NCBI GenBank assembly: GCA_013398175.1
Contig: VZRZ01000211.1
Span: forward strand, 125,304-189,303
Source of the DNA: Climacteris rufus
Taxonomy: Eukaryota > Chordata > Aves > Passeriformes > Climacteridae
Reading direction: 5' to 3'
Length of the DNA: 64,000 nt
The notes under the pieces were generated by a model. It was not told the DNA's origin. It searched no databases and was given only the letters and a program-made list of their open reading frames with translations. Below are positions 13,501 to 26,700 of the stretch, one piece after another. Position numbers and translations under genes: made by a program. Numbering within the stretch: position 1 is the stretch's first letter; each line of letters begins with the position of its first letter.

Positions 13501-16199
13501 CTGTTACTGTTGTATCCTATCCACTTTGGCTATGGACGGTAAGCCCATAGTCTTATCTGTAGATCCATTCTGGTGCTTACAAGAAAACACTTTGAGACAA
13601 GAATAGTCAGAAATAGATATGAAAAGAAGATGTTTCAGAAAAGGGACCAAAAAGCACACTGCAATCTCCCTGAAAGAACATGGTATCTAGACAATGGGCA
13701 ACTTAATTTCTTAATTCCTCAGCCACAAATTCCTTGGTAGTCACACCTCTTAAAAATACATGTTTCCCAAAATCTTTCTAAGGGATTGAGAAAGAGGGAG
13801 AACAAAATATAAGTTCTGAGCTTGCCTAACATATCACTTGGGATAATGTCACTTCTGTTTGTCGTAGTAAACACAATGCCAGATCAGTAGCCAGAGGATA
13901 ATCTTTTGCTTTAAATTGTTTTCCTATAATATCTGAAGCTTCACAGTCTAAAATCAGAAGTAGAGAAGGGCCATCCTGAGTGTCTCTCTTTGCCTGCTGA
14001 TACAAGCATGATTTCGTTATACAAACATTTGCTCCATTAATTGTGATTATTCCTAATCCTCCATTTTGCTTAATGGCAAAACATTTCACTGCAGGGAAAA
14101 AAAAATTAGATTAAAGTAAAGACTTTCAGACAGTAAAGACTACTAATTGAAACCTGCAAGGGATACCCCCATCATGGAAATTCAAAATTACAGAAGTTAT
14201 TACTAATGTAACTGGAAAAGTGATACTGGAAGATCCTCAGGCATACACTTTGTGGTTTTTGTATGTCTTAAGTCAGGGTTGGGGTTTTTTTCTTCCTTTG
14301 TAGATGTAAGAACATAGCTTTAGTAATGTGTGCACATAGTGCTACATATGTGTACATCATGCATTATGTCTTCTGATGGAAAGCAGAGGTTTTGATTGTG
14401 CATGTGTGTCTATGTGGACCTCTAAAAGGACATAAATTGCATGTGGTGATGCTAGAATGTTTTGGTTCTGTTTCTCTCTGCTCCTTCCATGTGGATTTTT
14501 TTTTTAGCACCTGTCTTCCCCTGCAATAGCATTGCATTGAGATCTTGGAATAAAACATTTTTTCCCTGTGCAAAGCTCACTTGTGGGTGCTTCTCTTTTT
14601 TTCTTTGTAGTTTGTGGTATACAGCAATGTAGAGGTCTTATTTCTATTCTCTAGAGGCTGGTAATACTTTACCCAAAGGAAGACTGAGGCATATGAAGGT
14701 TTCCCTACCTCTTCTCTCTGTTGAAGCTCCTGCAGGAAGTGGAGAGCAGTGAGCTGCTCCTGGAGCTCCTTTCCCATATGACAAACCTCTGGCTTGCAGG
14801 CACACAGATGGCTGTTGTGTTGAATGCATACAGACACGAATGCTGATACTTATCTGAGAAACATTGTGTGCCTTCACGGCGTGTACAGTAGTAGGACAGC
14901 ACTTCATAAATGGATTTTGAGCTTGCACAACCCTTGTTAAGGAACGAAATAAAGAGAATATTTCCTTTTGAAAGGAAGGAAATTATATTCTAAAGGACAT
15001 CCCTCAAATATTTTTCAACAATTTTTGTTGTTTTGAAGAGTTTAAACCTATATAGTTCCAGATTTCTGGATTATTTTTTGCTTTCTTGATTTGACACATA
15101 TTTGGATGCATAGTATAGCATGTAGGTCGTGTGTGTGTCATGAAAGAACCCCAGTAAAATGTTAAAATTACTTTTCCTGAAGTGATGTATTCTCTCTGTA
15201 TTTTGTGTTCTGCATGTCCCTCTATTCCCCCACCCTCGAGTCCATTAGGTGTAAGTCGGATTAGCTCAGTGACTCTTATCAGATGTCTTTTTCCTGTTAC
15301 CCCCAGATAAATTTATGTGACTTAAAGAGTGAACTCCAGGCATAACCTTATTCCTGCTGGGGACAGGAGCTGCATTTGCTGAAGCTCTGTGTTGGTGAAT
15401 AGTACCCCACTGTGCTATATATGGGAAAGTGTGTGGGTGGCAATTTACATGGTAAACAAAGGCAGGTAGGGAAGGAAGATAGTTAAGCTTACCTTTTTAC
15501 TGCTTCAGATCTTCTTAAAAGTGTCTGTTGAAAACTAGCAGCAACAAATATCACAAAAGGAAGATTGGTGTAGATTTTTGCATTTTTAAGAATCAGTCTT
15601 TAAATGAAAGGATTTTTACCTATGTGTGTTGAGAAATTAAATTTATTGCTATAACTTTTACGGATTTTGTGCTAATAGCAAATAAAGACTGTACCTGCAA
15701 CTATTCCATTTAAGGATAAATGGAAAACTTTTATTTGATTAGCAAAATAGGCTCATATGCATCTGAAGGATCACACACACTCCCTTCCTGCCACCCTAAA
15801 TAGGTTGTTTGCTTGTTTGTCATCAAAGGTGTTGGAAGGCAATGTGAATTAGATGGCAAGGGACTAGAGAGAGTGTCAGGAAGCACTGACATTCTTATTT
15901 GTGGTGTGTATCTACTATGTGACCTTGGACAAGTCTCTTCACCTATGCCGTATCCTGTTATTAGATTATAAATCTCTGCTGGGAGAATGCTTGTTGCAGC
16001 TTGCTTTTGTACCTGGCAAAGGGTCTTTTAGATATTATTGTAAAACAAATACTAGAAATAAGGATAAAAGATTTTTTTTCTGGAACACTAGCCTTTGATG
16101 GAGATAGGAATTTCTTTTTAAGCTTGCTCTGATGCCCACTCAACTACAAAAAGGTTCATTTACCGTGTCGCCTTCCAAGCAGCAAAACCCTTCTAACCT

Positions 16200-16450
16200 G
16201 AAATTTGCTATTTATTCAGCTAAATAAATGTTGAGTGACTGTGTAGTCCTTGAAAATTATTGCAAATGCATTCTAAAATGCAAAAAAAATGACATGAATA
16301 TTTGCAGTATTTTCCCTTTGATTAAATCAGAGGTCTTTCTGTGGCATTGTTGTATGAATTGTGTACTTTAATTATGGTCACAATATGTTTCCTTGGGGGA
16401 AGGCTTGTCACTCAGAAGTGGCTGATCAATGTGATAACTGTTAACCCACG
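16200..16450. promoter_or_regulatory. Candidate conserved non-coding element A
   Basis: The segment is unusually rich in octamer-like and homeodomain-like words (ttgcaaatgcat, ttgattaaatca, ctttaattatgg), with no repeats and no coding frame. It reads like vertebrate enhancer sequence. This is a judgement by eye without alignment. Confidence 0.2.
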
Positions 16451-16920
16451 GACATGCTGACAAGCACAGCTCACGCTGCTTCGGGAAAGTAGCTGCCTTA
16501 TTCCATGTGATGAAACTCTTGTTCCAGTTCACCTCTCATCTTGCACTGATACCCTTCATGCTCGCCTTGGCGCTGCAGAGGAAGCTCACATGGGAGCCTC
16601 TCCCTTCCAGCTCACTGACTTGCATCCAGGCCACTCGCAGATGCTGCCGTGCGGAGAAGCTGCTGGTCTGCGTGGAAGGAGAGCTTGTTGTGTAACGCTG
16701 CGTGTCACAAGGGCTTTCTGCCAGGGTGCTTGGCCTCAGACTGAGCTTTCCCTACACTGCATTTGATGAGCAGTGTGGTTCAGTTGTGGGAATTCAGCTC
16801 TGTCTTTTGAGGGGTTTAATAGTTGAAATTCCATGGATTAGCATGTCAGTGGGAGGAAAACCTTACCTGCTTCCAGTTGCAATGTAGAGGAGCAAATATT
16901 TTTTCTAAGAAGCTTTTGGG

Positions 16921-16977
16921 TGTTTTTGCTTTTGGGTTGTTTTGTTTTGTTGTTATTGAAATTTTCTTTTTTGTTTC
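16921..16977. repeat. T/G-rich low-complexity tract
   Basis: Imperfect TTTTG repeats (tttgggttgttttgttttgttg) followed by T-rich sequence. Simple-sequence DNA; the open frames across it on both strands are artefacts. Confidence 0.7.
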
Positions 16978-18570
16978 TATGCCATTCAGGACACTGCAAG
17001 TTTTTTTTCAAGCATTTTGCTACTAACACACTATCAAATTTTTTAAATTAAGATTTCCAGGTGATAGTCACTTCTTTCTAGGACTTGACTCTTTAATTAC
17101 AAAATAACACTTTAATTCAAAATAGCATAAGAAAGATTGCTTCTTAATTATTTTATGTCAGAAAGTATAAATATGTAAGTCTAATCTGTGCTCCTGCATA
17201 CAGCCAAGAGTCTCCTCTCCAGTAATATTTCTGTCAAGCTGTTTAGCTTGTTGAAGCTTTTAAAAGATGTCATGTGATGTAGTAATTTAAAAAGTAAAAA
17301 ATGAAGACAATAGAAAGAGAACATACCTGACATGAATACAATGTAACGTGCATGTGGTTCAACTTGCTTTGGATAATATTCCTATACAGTTCCTGTTTGT
17401 TCCTTGGGTGTGACTTTGCTAATAGCAGAGAGGGTATTGACTAAGGTCTTTGCTGGTAATTACTTCCTAAATATAATTAAATATGAAGGTGGTGCTAGCA
17501 AGATGCTAATTGGCTTGCAAATAGTCTTGAGATTTTTCACTTTCCCAGTACCACTAGATTAGAGCAGCAGTTCTTCTGCAGCAAGGACCACTGATGGAGT
17601 TGCTGAAGCCAACAAAGCAGGATGTTCTGTGGTGTCACACTGGGGACAGGGTCTTTGTGCTTAAAGCACAGACAAAACACTTTTTTAATAGCTCTGGGAC
17701 CTTAGGGAAGCCATTCGGTCCCATTGTCTAAAAGAGAAGCAATACTTTCTTCTTTCTAGAATTTAAGCCTAAGTGGGGGTGACTTGTGTATTTATAAATA
17801 AAAGGTTGGTCAGTAGCTTAAAATGTTGCTGAAATACAGGCAGGTTTAAAAAGTGTTTGTCAACATGGAAAAAAGCCCTTGTGGTTTGTCTGTATTAGTG
17901 TGGATATGCCATATTGCCACTGTGCTGACTTTCAGCTGTCATCAGTTGTTTGGAAAGGCCCCAAATGTTGCTTAGACAGCACACCTTATTCTTCCGAAAG
18001 CCAAAGCTTCCATGGAAGCAGTCTAAGTGTAATTTTCAAAAGCAGGCTGGCATGGGAGCACTAGGGGATCTGAAAGACAAAAGGAAACAGGGGCTTTAAT
18101 GAGCACCTTTGTAAAAGTTAGCATGCAGCTGTCCCCAGCGAGGCAGTGCTGCGCAAAGGCGCGGTGGCTGTGTTGTGGAAGCGTGACTAATGGCTGTGAT
18201 TCATGGCAGCATGGCTTGTCTTGGGACGGCTGAGCTGGTTTCACCTCAAGCTGTCTGCTCCCTTTCTGGGAAGCTTGCGCTGCTGCAGTGGGGTTGGCAG
18301 AGCTGCTCATCAAGCAGCTGCTGACCTGCTGTGAGTGAGAGCTTGACATATGAAGGTAAACCAAAAGCAGGGCTGCTGACAGCATGGACTTTGTGGTAGT
18401 GGCCTGTCTGTGATACCTCTTATATTAAGCCTTGAATGATGATGCAGTGATGGTTTTCAGTGGGAACATGTTTCAGCAAAGGCTGAAACAATTACAGTCT
18501 GACATGAAGTTTTTGTGGACAGTTAAGAAATAAAAAAATATTGTGAGTCACTGGCAGCAAAAGCCCCTGT

Positions 18571-18626
18571 GTTGTTTTTGGTTGGTTTTGTTGTTTTGTT
18601 TTGTTTGTTTGTTTGTTTTTTTTTTA
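18571..18626. repeat. (TTTG)n microsatellite
   Basis: Imperfect TTTTG/TTTG repeats end in a run of T before TTAAGCAG. No adjoining mobile element was recognised. Confidence 0.85.
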
Positions 18627-19546
18627 AGCAGCTTATTTTTGTTGAAATTTCATCTCTGTAAAATAGAGTTCTTGCATTATTACTGAATTTTTAGGTCAGC
18701 AAAAGTTTTAGTTATACCCTAATTTCTCAAATACAAAGGGTCTGTAGTTGAGGCCAAGCATAGGAACATGCATCCACTGAAATTAGTAATGATACAGTGA
18801 TATTTTTTGCCCTTGGTAGGTATTGTATATTATTTTAAACCTCTTTGTTGCCTCAGTTAGACCTTTGAGTTTATCCTGTAACTGCTCTAAAGAGCTGATT
18901 TTTATCAAAGTTTCATTATATAAATCTTTTTCAGTCTTGGGAAGATAATACATCCTTGTGTAAAACCTGCTTCTTGCTGAAATCGATGAAGAGCAAGGCC
19001 CAGTTGCTTGCAGGGCAGTGGCATTGTTGCAAGGTTATCAGAAGGTTAAAGGTACAAATCAGCTGTTGGCTCCAGTAACTTCTATGAGGGAAATATGGAA
19101 AAAGATATGTCTTTTTTGTAAATGAGATAGCATAGTGTGTGACTCTGACCTTTGCTGTAAGAGGTGCAAGTGGAACAAGATTTTGTGACTCGAGGAAGAT
19201 GAGATTTAGATGTTCCCGTTTGGGCAGTAAAAGGAGGCGAACTTTTGCAGAGAGCATTCATAATGCTTGTCATGGGTTACTGTTGTGTATCCTGCCTCAA
19301 AAAGCAAAACTTTATACAAAACTTTGATCCTTTTTAGGTGGTTAAGGAAGGCACAGGAGGCATTTTACAACATTGTCACATGCCTCTGAACTGCTGGGGG
19401 TTTTTTGAAGAGGAAAGAGAAATACCACAGAAAAGGCTATTCTTGAAATATTTGTGACCATTTTGAAATTGTAATGAGTTGAAACTTTCCCAGGATTTCT
19501 AGACCAAAGAGATGCTGGTAAGTATGTCAGCTTCTTGAAGCTGGCC

Positions 19547-19572
19547 CAAACCTCCGGAAGTTTGGAGGTTTG
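19547..19572. repeat. Short perfect inverted repeat
   Basis: CAAACCTCC (19547-19555) and GGAGGTTTG (19564-19572) form a 9-bp stem around an 8-nt loop. It is too short for a pre-miRNA hairpin and is probably chance. Confidence 0.6.
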
Positions 19573-22500
19573 CACAGTGCTAGTGGCAATTAGTGATGCC
19601 TGAAAAAAGAAGCACACTTTGGTTTTGAGAAAGGAGAACTTGCTGTGGTAGATAAAACATAATATATTTTCAAACATTTTGAGGGTTGAAGAACAATTTT
19701 GGTTTCTTCTACCCTGACTTCCTCCCCCTCCCCATTTATATTTTTCAAATCTGCAACACTGGAGTTCTGAAAGTGATTTAGGAAGAGAAGACTGGGTGAC
19801 AAGCTACCATGTGAATGGCAGGCATATTAAGCATAAGATTCTAGACAGTAAACTGCTTTCTTATTTGAAGAAATATTTCTTTTAACATTTAACCCCATTA
19901 GAACTTCAACATTCTAAACAATGGTAACATTTAAAATACATTTTGGTTATTCTGATACATGTTGCCATCCTGTGTTTACAATGGAATACAGTGTGAGTTT
20001 AAGACTTTGGAAATTCTTTATTTTGGAATTGAGAAATGTATGAGAAATAGGATTTTTCAGGCAGTCTGGGTTTCAATCTCAAATGAACTGGAAATTCCAT
20101 GTCTTCCAAATTTTCTATGGACAAAAAAAAATCTTTAAAAAAAACTGCATTGAAACTGCTATCTCTTAAATGAAGCAGAATGGTGTCATCTTCCAATTTC
20201 TTTATTTAGTCTACACCAGCACTCTCATTTCAAAAACAAAAGTATTGGTGTTACCTTCATTGTTACTTGAGCTGTGAGGAGTTGCAGTGGTAGGGCAGCC
20301 CTGACTAAGACCCTGGCTTATCTTAGTTGCTGACTCAAGAGCAAATCTTAATAATAATAATCACTGGACCTGTGAAGCTTTCAGTGTCTAAGGCAGGGGG
20401 CCATAGTATTTAAAAATATTTCATATTTAACTAGCGTTTTCTGAGGAAATTTTTATTTCATCACGAAACCCTGTACAAATCATTAATCCTGGGTCCTGAC
20501 CCAAAAAGGAGCTGCATGCAAGCAGGAACCTGCCTGTATGGAATTCTTATGAAGGTTCAGTGCCTCTGGTGAGTTTCTCAGAAGTATCATCAGAAGGTAA
20601 GACCTAAAACCATTCAGTTTAGGGTCCCACAGGACTTTTTTAACCATTCTGGAAACATCAGCTGGGTTTGACATGACCTTGCTGTGAAAGGGCTATACAT
20701 ACAAGGGTACTGCTGATCCCAGCAGGTAGGAGGACAACAGGAACTCCCAAGAATGTCATCCCTTACCACACTTTTCCTCTGAGGGGTGTTAAAATGTGGC
20801 AAGCTTGTTTGCTTTGGAAAAAATTATAATTGATGAGCAATTTTTAAGAAAAGTTTTGCTAGTAACTTACCAAAAGAAATGTTCCTGCTGTTATGTCAGG
20901 TTTTACAGTCACTTTTTATTTATTTATGTTTAAGCTCAAACCATTGAGAAGTTGTATGTTTCTGCAAATTAGTTGTTCTTCTTTGGAGCTTGCATTTGAA
21001 AACAGGCAATCCCCCAAAACACTACAACGCAAGGAGAGCAGGTGTATCTTCCTTTTTGTTCTATCAGCATTTGTTCTGGTTTTAAAGGAGAGAATAAACT
21101 GTAATTTTGGAAATTGCTGTTGTATAATACGCAGTGATAAAATGTATGCAAGTTGTGGTCCCTTGTGCATTACCTACAGTTACAAAAATGGAAACATGCT
21201 CATATCTTTATAATAATAGGGAAATCAGTATGCTCTGTTTTTATATAAAATAACTAAATTTTATGCATTTAGATAATAGTGCCTAAAACAGTGGGGATTG
21301 AAAGAGCTGGTAAAGGTTTTGAGATTTTTGAGCTATAAAAATATTTACTTATGTGTCACTGTTAAGACCACAGCTTAGAAAGGAACATGAAAGTGTGTTT
21401 AACTTAAGAATGATGTTATTTTGTGGAGTACTTGGTGTGAACTTAATTCAAAATGGTAGTGCAGTCCTGACTCAGACCTATAATGTCAATCATGTAACTA
21501 AAAAAGAACTAATCATGGCATGAAGATTAATCCACTTTCAGAACTCCAGGTTTTGGAGACTTGGAAGTCAGAGAATCTTGGCAAAACACTCTTTTATAAC
21601 AAGAGGTAGAAGTTGATATTTCTGTGATTGATTTATTGATTGACCTATTCTGACCAGGATATGTATGTTCAGTTTTGGCTCAGTCAGACTCTCCTGTGTG
21701 GTTTGGGGGAAATCAGTGGAACTTTCTGTGATTTATTGTTTGTCCTACCAAGAAGAGGTAAAACTGTTTCTCTTCTGCCAGTTGACAGTCTTGAAAATAA
21801 AGCTGAGGCCTATAGAGACTTCAACAGCAGATGGACATGAATCTTCTAACTATAAGCCTGAACATTATTCACCCGTGGCCTTCCAGCATCGTGTAATACT
21901 GTTACGCTTTTTTGTATTTCAGAAAATGTTAGTTGCATTTGAAACATTCAGAAATACGACTGGTTCCCCTGATTACACCTACCATGTTGTTGGTCCTGAT
22001 GCTGTTTTGTCACAGCAGAACAGCTGCTTGTGTTAGTGCTGGTCCCACAGGCTAGTGCTGCACACCTTTTCTCTTTTAGCAGAAGATATTTCCTAACCAC
22101 TGGTATACTTTTAATTAAAAGGTTTCTTGATATTTCCTTAAAAATGAAAACAAAACCACTGGGATATCCAAGTTGGAAAAGCTACAATTTGTGGCGTTGT
22201 TGGGGGTACTTCTTAATCACACTGGGCAATATCCCAGGGCTGCTACTTCACTATTGCAACAGCCACTGACTTCATCTTAAGTAGGATTTTAATGAAGGTC
22301 CTGGTGAGGATGTAGTAAAACATCCAATAAGGGTACTTCAGTTATGCTTACATCACTTTCAGTTACTGTGAGGTAGGCGTTGCTTTTTCCAAATAGTAGT
22401 TTGGACAGCTAAGAATCACAACTCCTAAGGTTTTTTAATCTTCCCTTTGTCCCTACCATTTTTTCTTGGGCTTAAGCTGAGACTTATTTTTGTTCCTCAG

Positions 22501-23313
22501 CTAGTCCAAACCCCCTTCTCGCTCTGAGAACAGTTGCAGATGATATCCATTAAGGTCAGCTTCATTCATTTAGCCTTGGAAATGAAAAACTCCTACCCTT
22601 CCTCCCTCCAACAGTGATTACCTTCTGTAAACCTGCTTCAAAACTTCATTGCGGTGAGGAATGTTGTGTGGGATGGAGGAGGGATGAGAGAAAATGCACT
22701 GGGGAGTGTAGCAGAGGAAAGGACTGATTCAGTGTCTGGTTATAGATACATTTCCCTAGGTACTCTACAAAGCTTTAGGTCTTTACAGGATTCCTCCCAA
22801 CTGCCTTTGTTCTTTGTATAGCTCACTTGCAAACCTGGCATGTGGAATTGTTTTATTCAAACTTTACTGAACGACAGGATGTACCTTAGAATTAGAAATA
22901 TGATGGGCTGTCAGCTTCTTGCCCAAATTCCATCAGATCTCTGTAGTTCTTAATAAATGAACTGCCAGCTTATTAATCAGGCGATACAACAGGAGCTTCA
23001 TTCTGTTGTAAAATTTGAAATCATGTTGTTCTAACAGGCATGTAGTTTATCACCACCTCTCTTTCTTTGGGAATGAGAAATAAATAAGAAAAAGTCAATC
23101 TCCCCCTACCACCCTGATTTCTGGTAATGTTAATAAAGATTTTGAGCTAACTGTGACGTTAAGATTGGATATAATGCAGAAATACTATCAAGCACTGAGA
23201 AATTAAGTTAATTCGGTGCCCCAGGGTTAAGTGAAAACTTGGACTATTAAAGAAGGTTAATGCTTTTTTGTTAGTTTTGTGATTCCTGGTAAACAAATAT
23301 TTTATCTATCAGC

Positions 23314-23331
23314 AAAAAAAAAAAAAAAAAA
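23314..23331. repeat. Poly-A run (18 A)
   Basis: Eighteen consecutive A. No upstream retrocopy or target-site duplication could be seen, so it is not treated as a retrotransposition tail. Confidence 0.9.
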
Positions 23332-23439
23332 TCTTAGAATTTAATTAGGTAAACTACTGCATCTCAGTTTAAGTCTTAGCCAAATAGAGGTCTTAGATTT
23401 TTTCATTGTTACATTATTCACTTGATACAATCAGTCTGA

Positions 23440-23790
23440 GGATAAATCAGTAATGAGTGAATGCTGTTGCTGGCTGCATGTTGTTGCATAGTTATGCAAG
23501 ATAATGGTTTTCTTCCTCGAGTTGTGTAAAACTGTTAACATCATGGAAATTACCACCACGAATGATTCCTTTATTTAGCTGTTCACTTGAAAGGCCAGAT
23601 ACAAATCGAGAGAATTAGGGACTGCAGTGCTTTATCAGGTCTGTGACCAGCTCCTTTAGAGTAATTAAATAACACAGTGCAAGAAATGGTGCTTACAGCT
23701 GAAAACTCTCCACGTGATTTTCAGAGAATCGGATTGGAACAAACTGATCTGGACTGAAAAGTGTATTAACTGTAACATTTCACTGAAGGT
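23440..23790. promoter_or_regulatory. Candidate conserved non-coding element B
   Basis: It contains a GATA-type TTATCA (23632-23637), a homeodomain TAATTA (23662-23667) and a CACGTG E-box (23711-23716) within 85 bp. The surrounding sequence is complex and free of repeats. It lies just upstream of the GC-rich patch at 23.94-24.15 kb. The enhancer assignment is inference. Confidence 0.25.
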
Positions 23791-26700
23791 ACTAATCTGT
23801 GTGACAGTCTGGGCACATCAAGGGGGAAATGAATCTCCTAAATACTGTTGTTATTCTCTGTGAGAAGCCATGGAATACTTCATGAGTGAGATTTGAGCTC
23901 TGTTATGCCTGGTGGCCCCCAAACAAGGTTTCTGTTAGTAGGAGATAAGGGCGTGCAGCCTGGTGAGGGCTCCTGTGCCCAGGCTGCTCGGGGCAGTGCT
24001 GAGGGGGATCCCAGCCGCGGGGCTGTGCCAGGGCTGGGCACTCCCTCCCCTCGGGATGCAGCCGGGCCTGGGAGGTTGGTGGGCTGGCTGGCAGCGTTGC
24101 TGTGCTCCGTGGTGTGCTCCCTGCCCTGTCCCCCTGCAGAGGCCATGCTGAGCTTTATTACTGACATCCATCCGTCGCGGTCTGAGTGTCTGTCATCTCA
24201 GACTTCACTGAATCCTACACTAAACTGCTCAATGGGTGTTGCTAATACGTATTCCAAAGTCTTCCCTGGCTGGTATACATGTGGTAAATTTTCTACCTTG
24301 CTGCTTTTTAAATAAGAACATCTTTTCCTCGGTACTGCCTTTATCACAGGCTGGCTACTGCTGAGAGCTCAGGTAGCTTGCTTTGCTCTTTGAGGCATGA
24401 GAAACTGTCGGCTCCCTTCCAGCAGTAGCTGGCTCTTGCTGGGAAGGAAGAGCTGAAGTGCTGTAAGAGTATGTGTGAGAGTGACAAAACCCAAAGGTTT
24501 TGGTCTGGCTTTATTCTCTGGAGCTGTGTGCTGTAGTGTTGCTGTTTATTCCAAAGAGCGAGAGATGGAAAATGCTACGTATATTTCCATCAAGTGTTTT
24601 TGCAAATCAGGGTTAGTTTTTCTTACTTTGGTGCTTTAGTCTCAAATTAGATTTATATCAGAATGAGGATATTTTTATTCACTTGCAGCTTTTGAATCCC
24701 AACTGTGTTGCAGATGCCTGCACGTGCTTAGGTGTTGTGTCCACAAGCTTCCTCCTAGGTGAGTGAGATGACTGTACTGGCATTTATCATTCCACCCTCC
24801 TGCCCTGGGGAAGCCTCTGAGCCCCTGGTTGTCGATAATGGCCACCCTGCCAAACAAGTACCAAATGCACTTTGCTACGTGGAGTTTGAGTTGGCTCAGA
24901 GAGAACCAGAAAGATGCAAAACTGTATGTGATGCCTTCCTTGAAATTTGCTTCTGTTTTTCCTTTGTACATGACTGTTCAGTATGTGTTGGTTTCCTTGG
25001 AGGTGCCATGCTAGAAAATACTTAGAACAGACTTTGGACAAATAATAGTGAACTAGATTATTGATTTTTTAAAAATTTGGCTGTATTTTTTTTACTTTCA
25101 TTTTTAAAGCACCTGTCTCCTTGTACATTTGTTGGCAAAGCTGAGTGTTAAGCAGATAACTTCCGGGCTGGGAGTCACAACTGGTGGGAATCTCTGGATG
25201 CTGAGATGGAGGGGGTTTTGCAGTGGAGTACAAGTTAAGAATTTGAGACAGAGGAAGAAAAAGACTGGTTTACCAGAGTCAACTGATCCAGAGTTCTTTA
25301 GATATCTTCTGCACAAAAGTACTGTCTCTAAGAGAAACGTTGAGGCTGTTTTGCCTTTAGAAAGTAAGTGTGTTTTTTAGCCTAAGCAAGGCTCTCTCTT
25401 ACTCCTTTAGCATTTTATCAAGATACAAATTATTTCAGCATGTGGTATAATAGTTATTGAGCTTGAAGTTGTGCTAACTCTATGTCACACTAGAAATGGT
25501 AGTATGCTTTGCTGTTGCATCCTTAGGAAGTCTCCTGCTTAAGTGCTGGTCACTTCGAGTAATGAATACAGTGCGTATGAATTTCTTCAAGAATCTTTGT
25601 AATGCTGTAATGAAATGCAAAATCCTTATTAAACAAGCTATCTTTCTAAAAATGCATTTTTTTATTTCTGATATAATAGTAGAAATAGTACTTTAAAAAG
25701 CCACTTCTCCAATTATAGCTTTGGGCTGCATCCAACATCCTGGTCCTTTCACAAGGTTCATGCATTTCTCTGAACAAGCAGAGAAATTCAATGTTAATTT
25801 TCCCCCCTCTGTGTTAAATTAGTGATTCCATTTATTATATATAGGCACTCACAGAGATACCAAAATATGTATTTATAATTATAATGTAGGTTCAGGATGG
25901 AGGGTGGTTGGAGTAGACAGATGGGGAGCAAAAGTGAGAACACACAGTAGTCATTGTGTGTGGTAGGAAAAATTATTACAAATTTAAATCATAAGCATAC
26001 CTTTGAAAATGGAAATTAAAAGCTAATACAACTTTACTTTTTTAACCAGAGGGCAGTTGTTTTCTGTGTGTAATAGGAATTTATTTATTGTGTCTAATGA
26101 GAATTCGCTGCCCTGGAAATTTTTTGGAAATTCTTCCTACAATAAAAATTTTTTTGTCTCTCGTGTTGAAAGAGATCTGTCCTGTGTATGAAGTATAACT
26201 GTAGGCTGGTGGTTTTAATCAACACATACTTTCCTGCTGGATTCTGCCAATGCTAAAAGATAAATGGTCCAACAGTTAGAGAAACATACAGCCTTCCTTT
26301 GAATTAGTCTTTTGTAACATAAGTAAATTATCCAGATGGTACTCAACCACAGCACTTTGATAATACAGGTGTTTAAATGGTAATAGCTATTGGAATTGGA
26401 ATGGGAGTGAAACAATAAAGTCATTAGGGTGTTACAACATGAAATTAAGCTATCACTATTACCAAGCAATGTTATTATCCTAAAGTCTGCTACTCACAGA
26501 GCAAATGAAAACAATGTAATACCCCTCTAACAGTAGTTTACATTAGGATTTAGTTTAGCCATGATGTTTGCTCATGTTATAATATCTTTATTAGACAGCA
26601 GTCGTGATCTGGTGCACTGTATTGTAACCCAGAAGGAATAACATAGAGCTACTGAACATCTACCCTGTTCCCTACAAAAAAATGATCTTTTGTTCAAAAT

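Larger units (their letters stand above)
10527..18570. other. Non-coding DNA, two GC-richer patches
   Basis: GC-richer patches at about 11.64-11.90 kb and 16.44-16.80 kb give open frames of up to 165 codons that I cannot match to any family. No paired splice sites or promoter features support exons. A POU octamer in reverse (ATGCAAAT, 12017-12024) sits in plain sequence. Confidence 0.65.

Noticed and set aside
23893..24315. A 140-codon plus-strand frame and minus-strand shadows in a GC-rich patch
   Set aside because: Compositional openness without domain similarity; no donor at its end.
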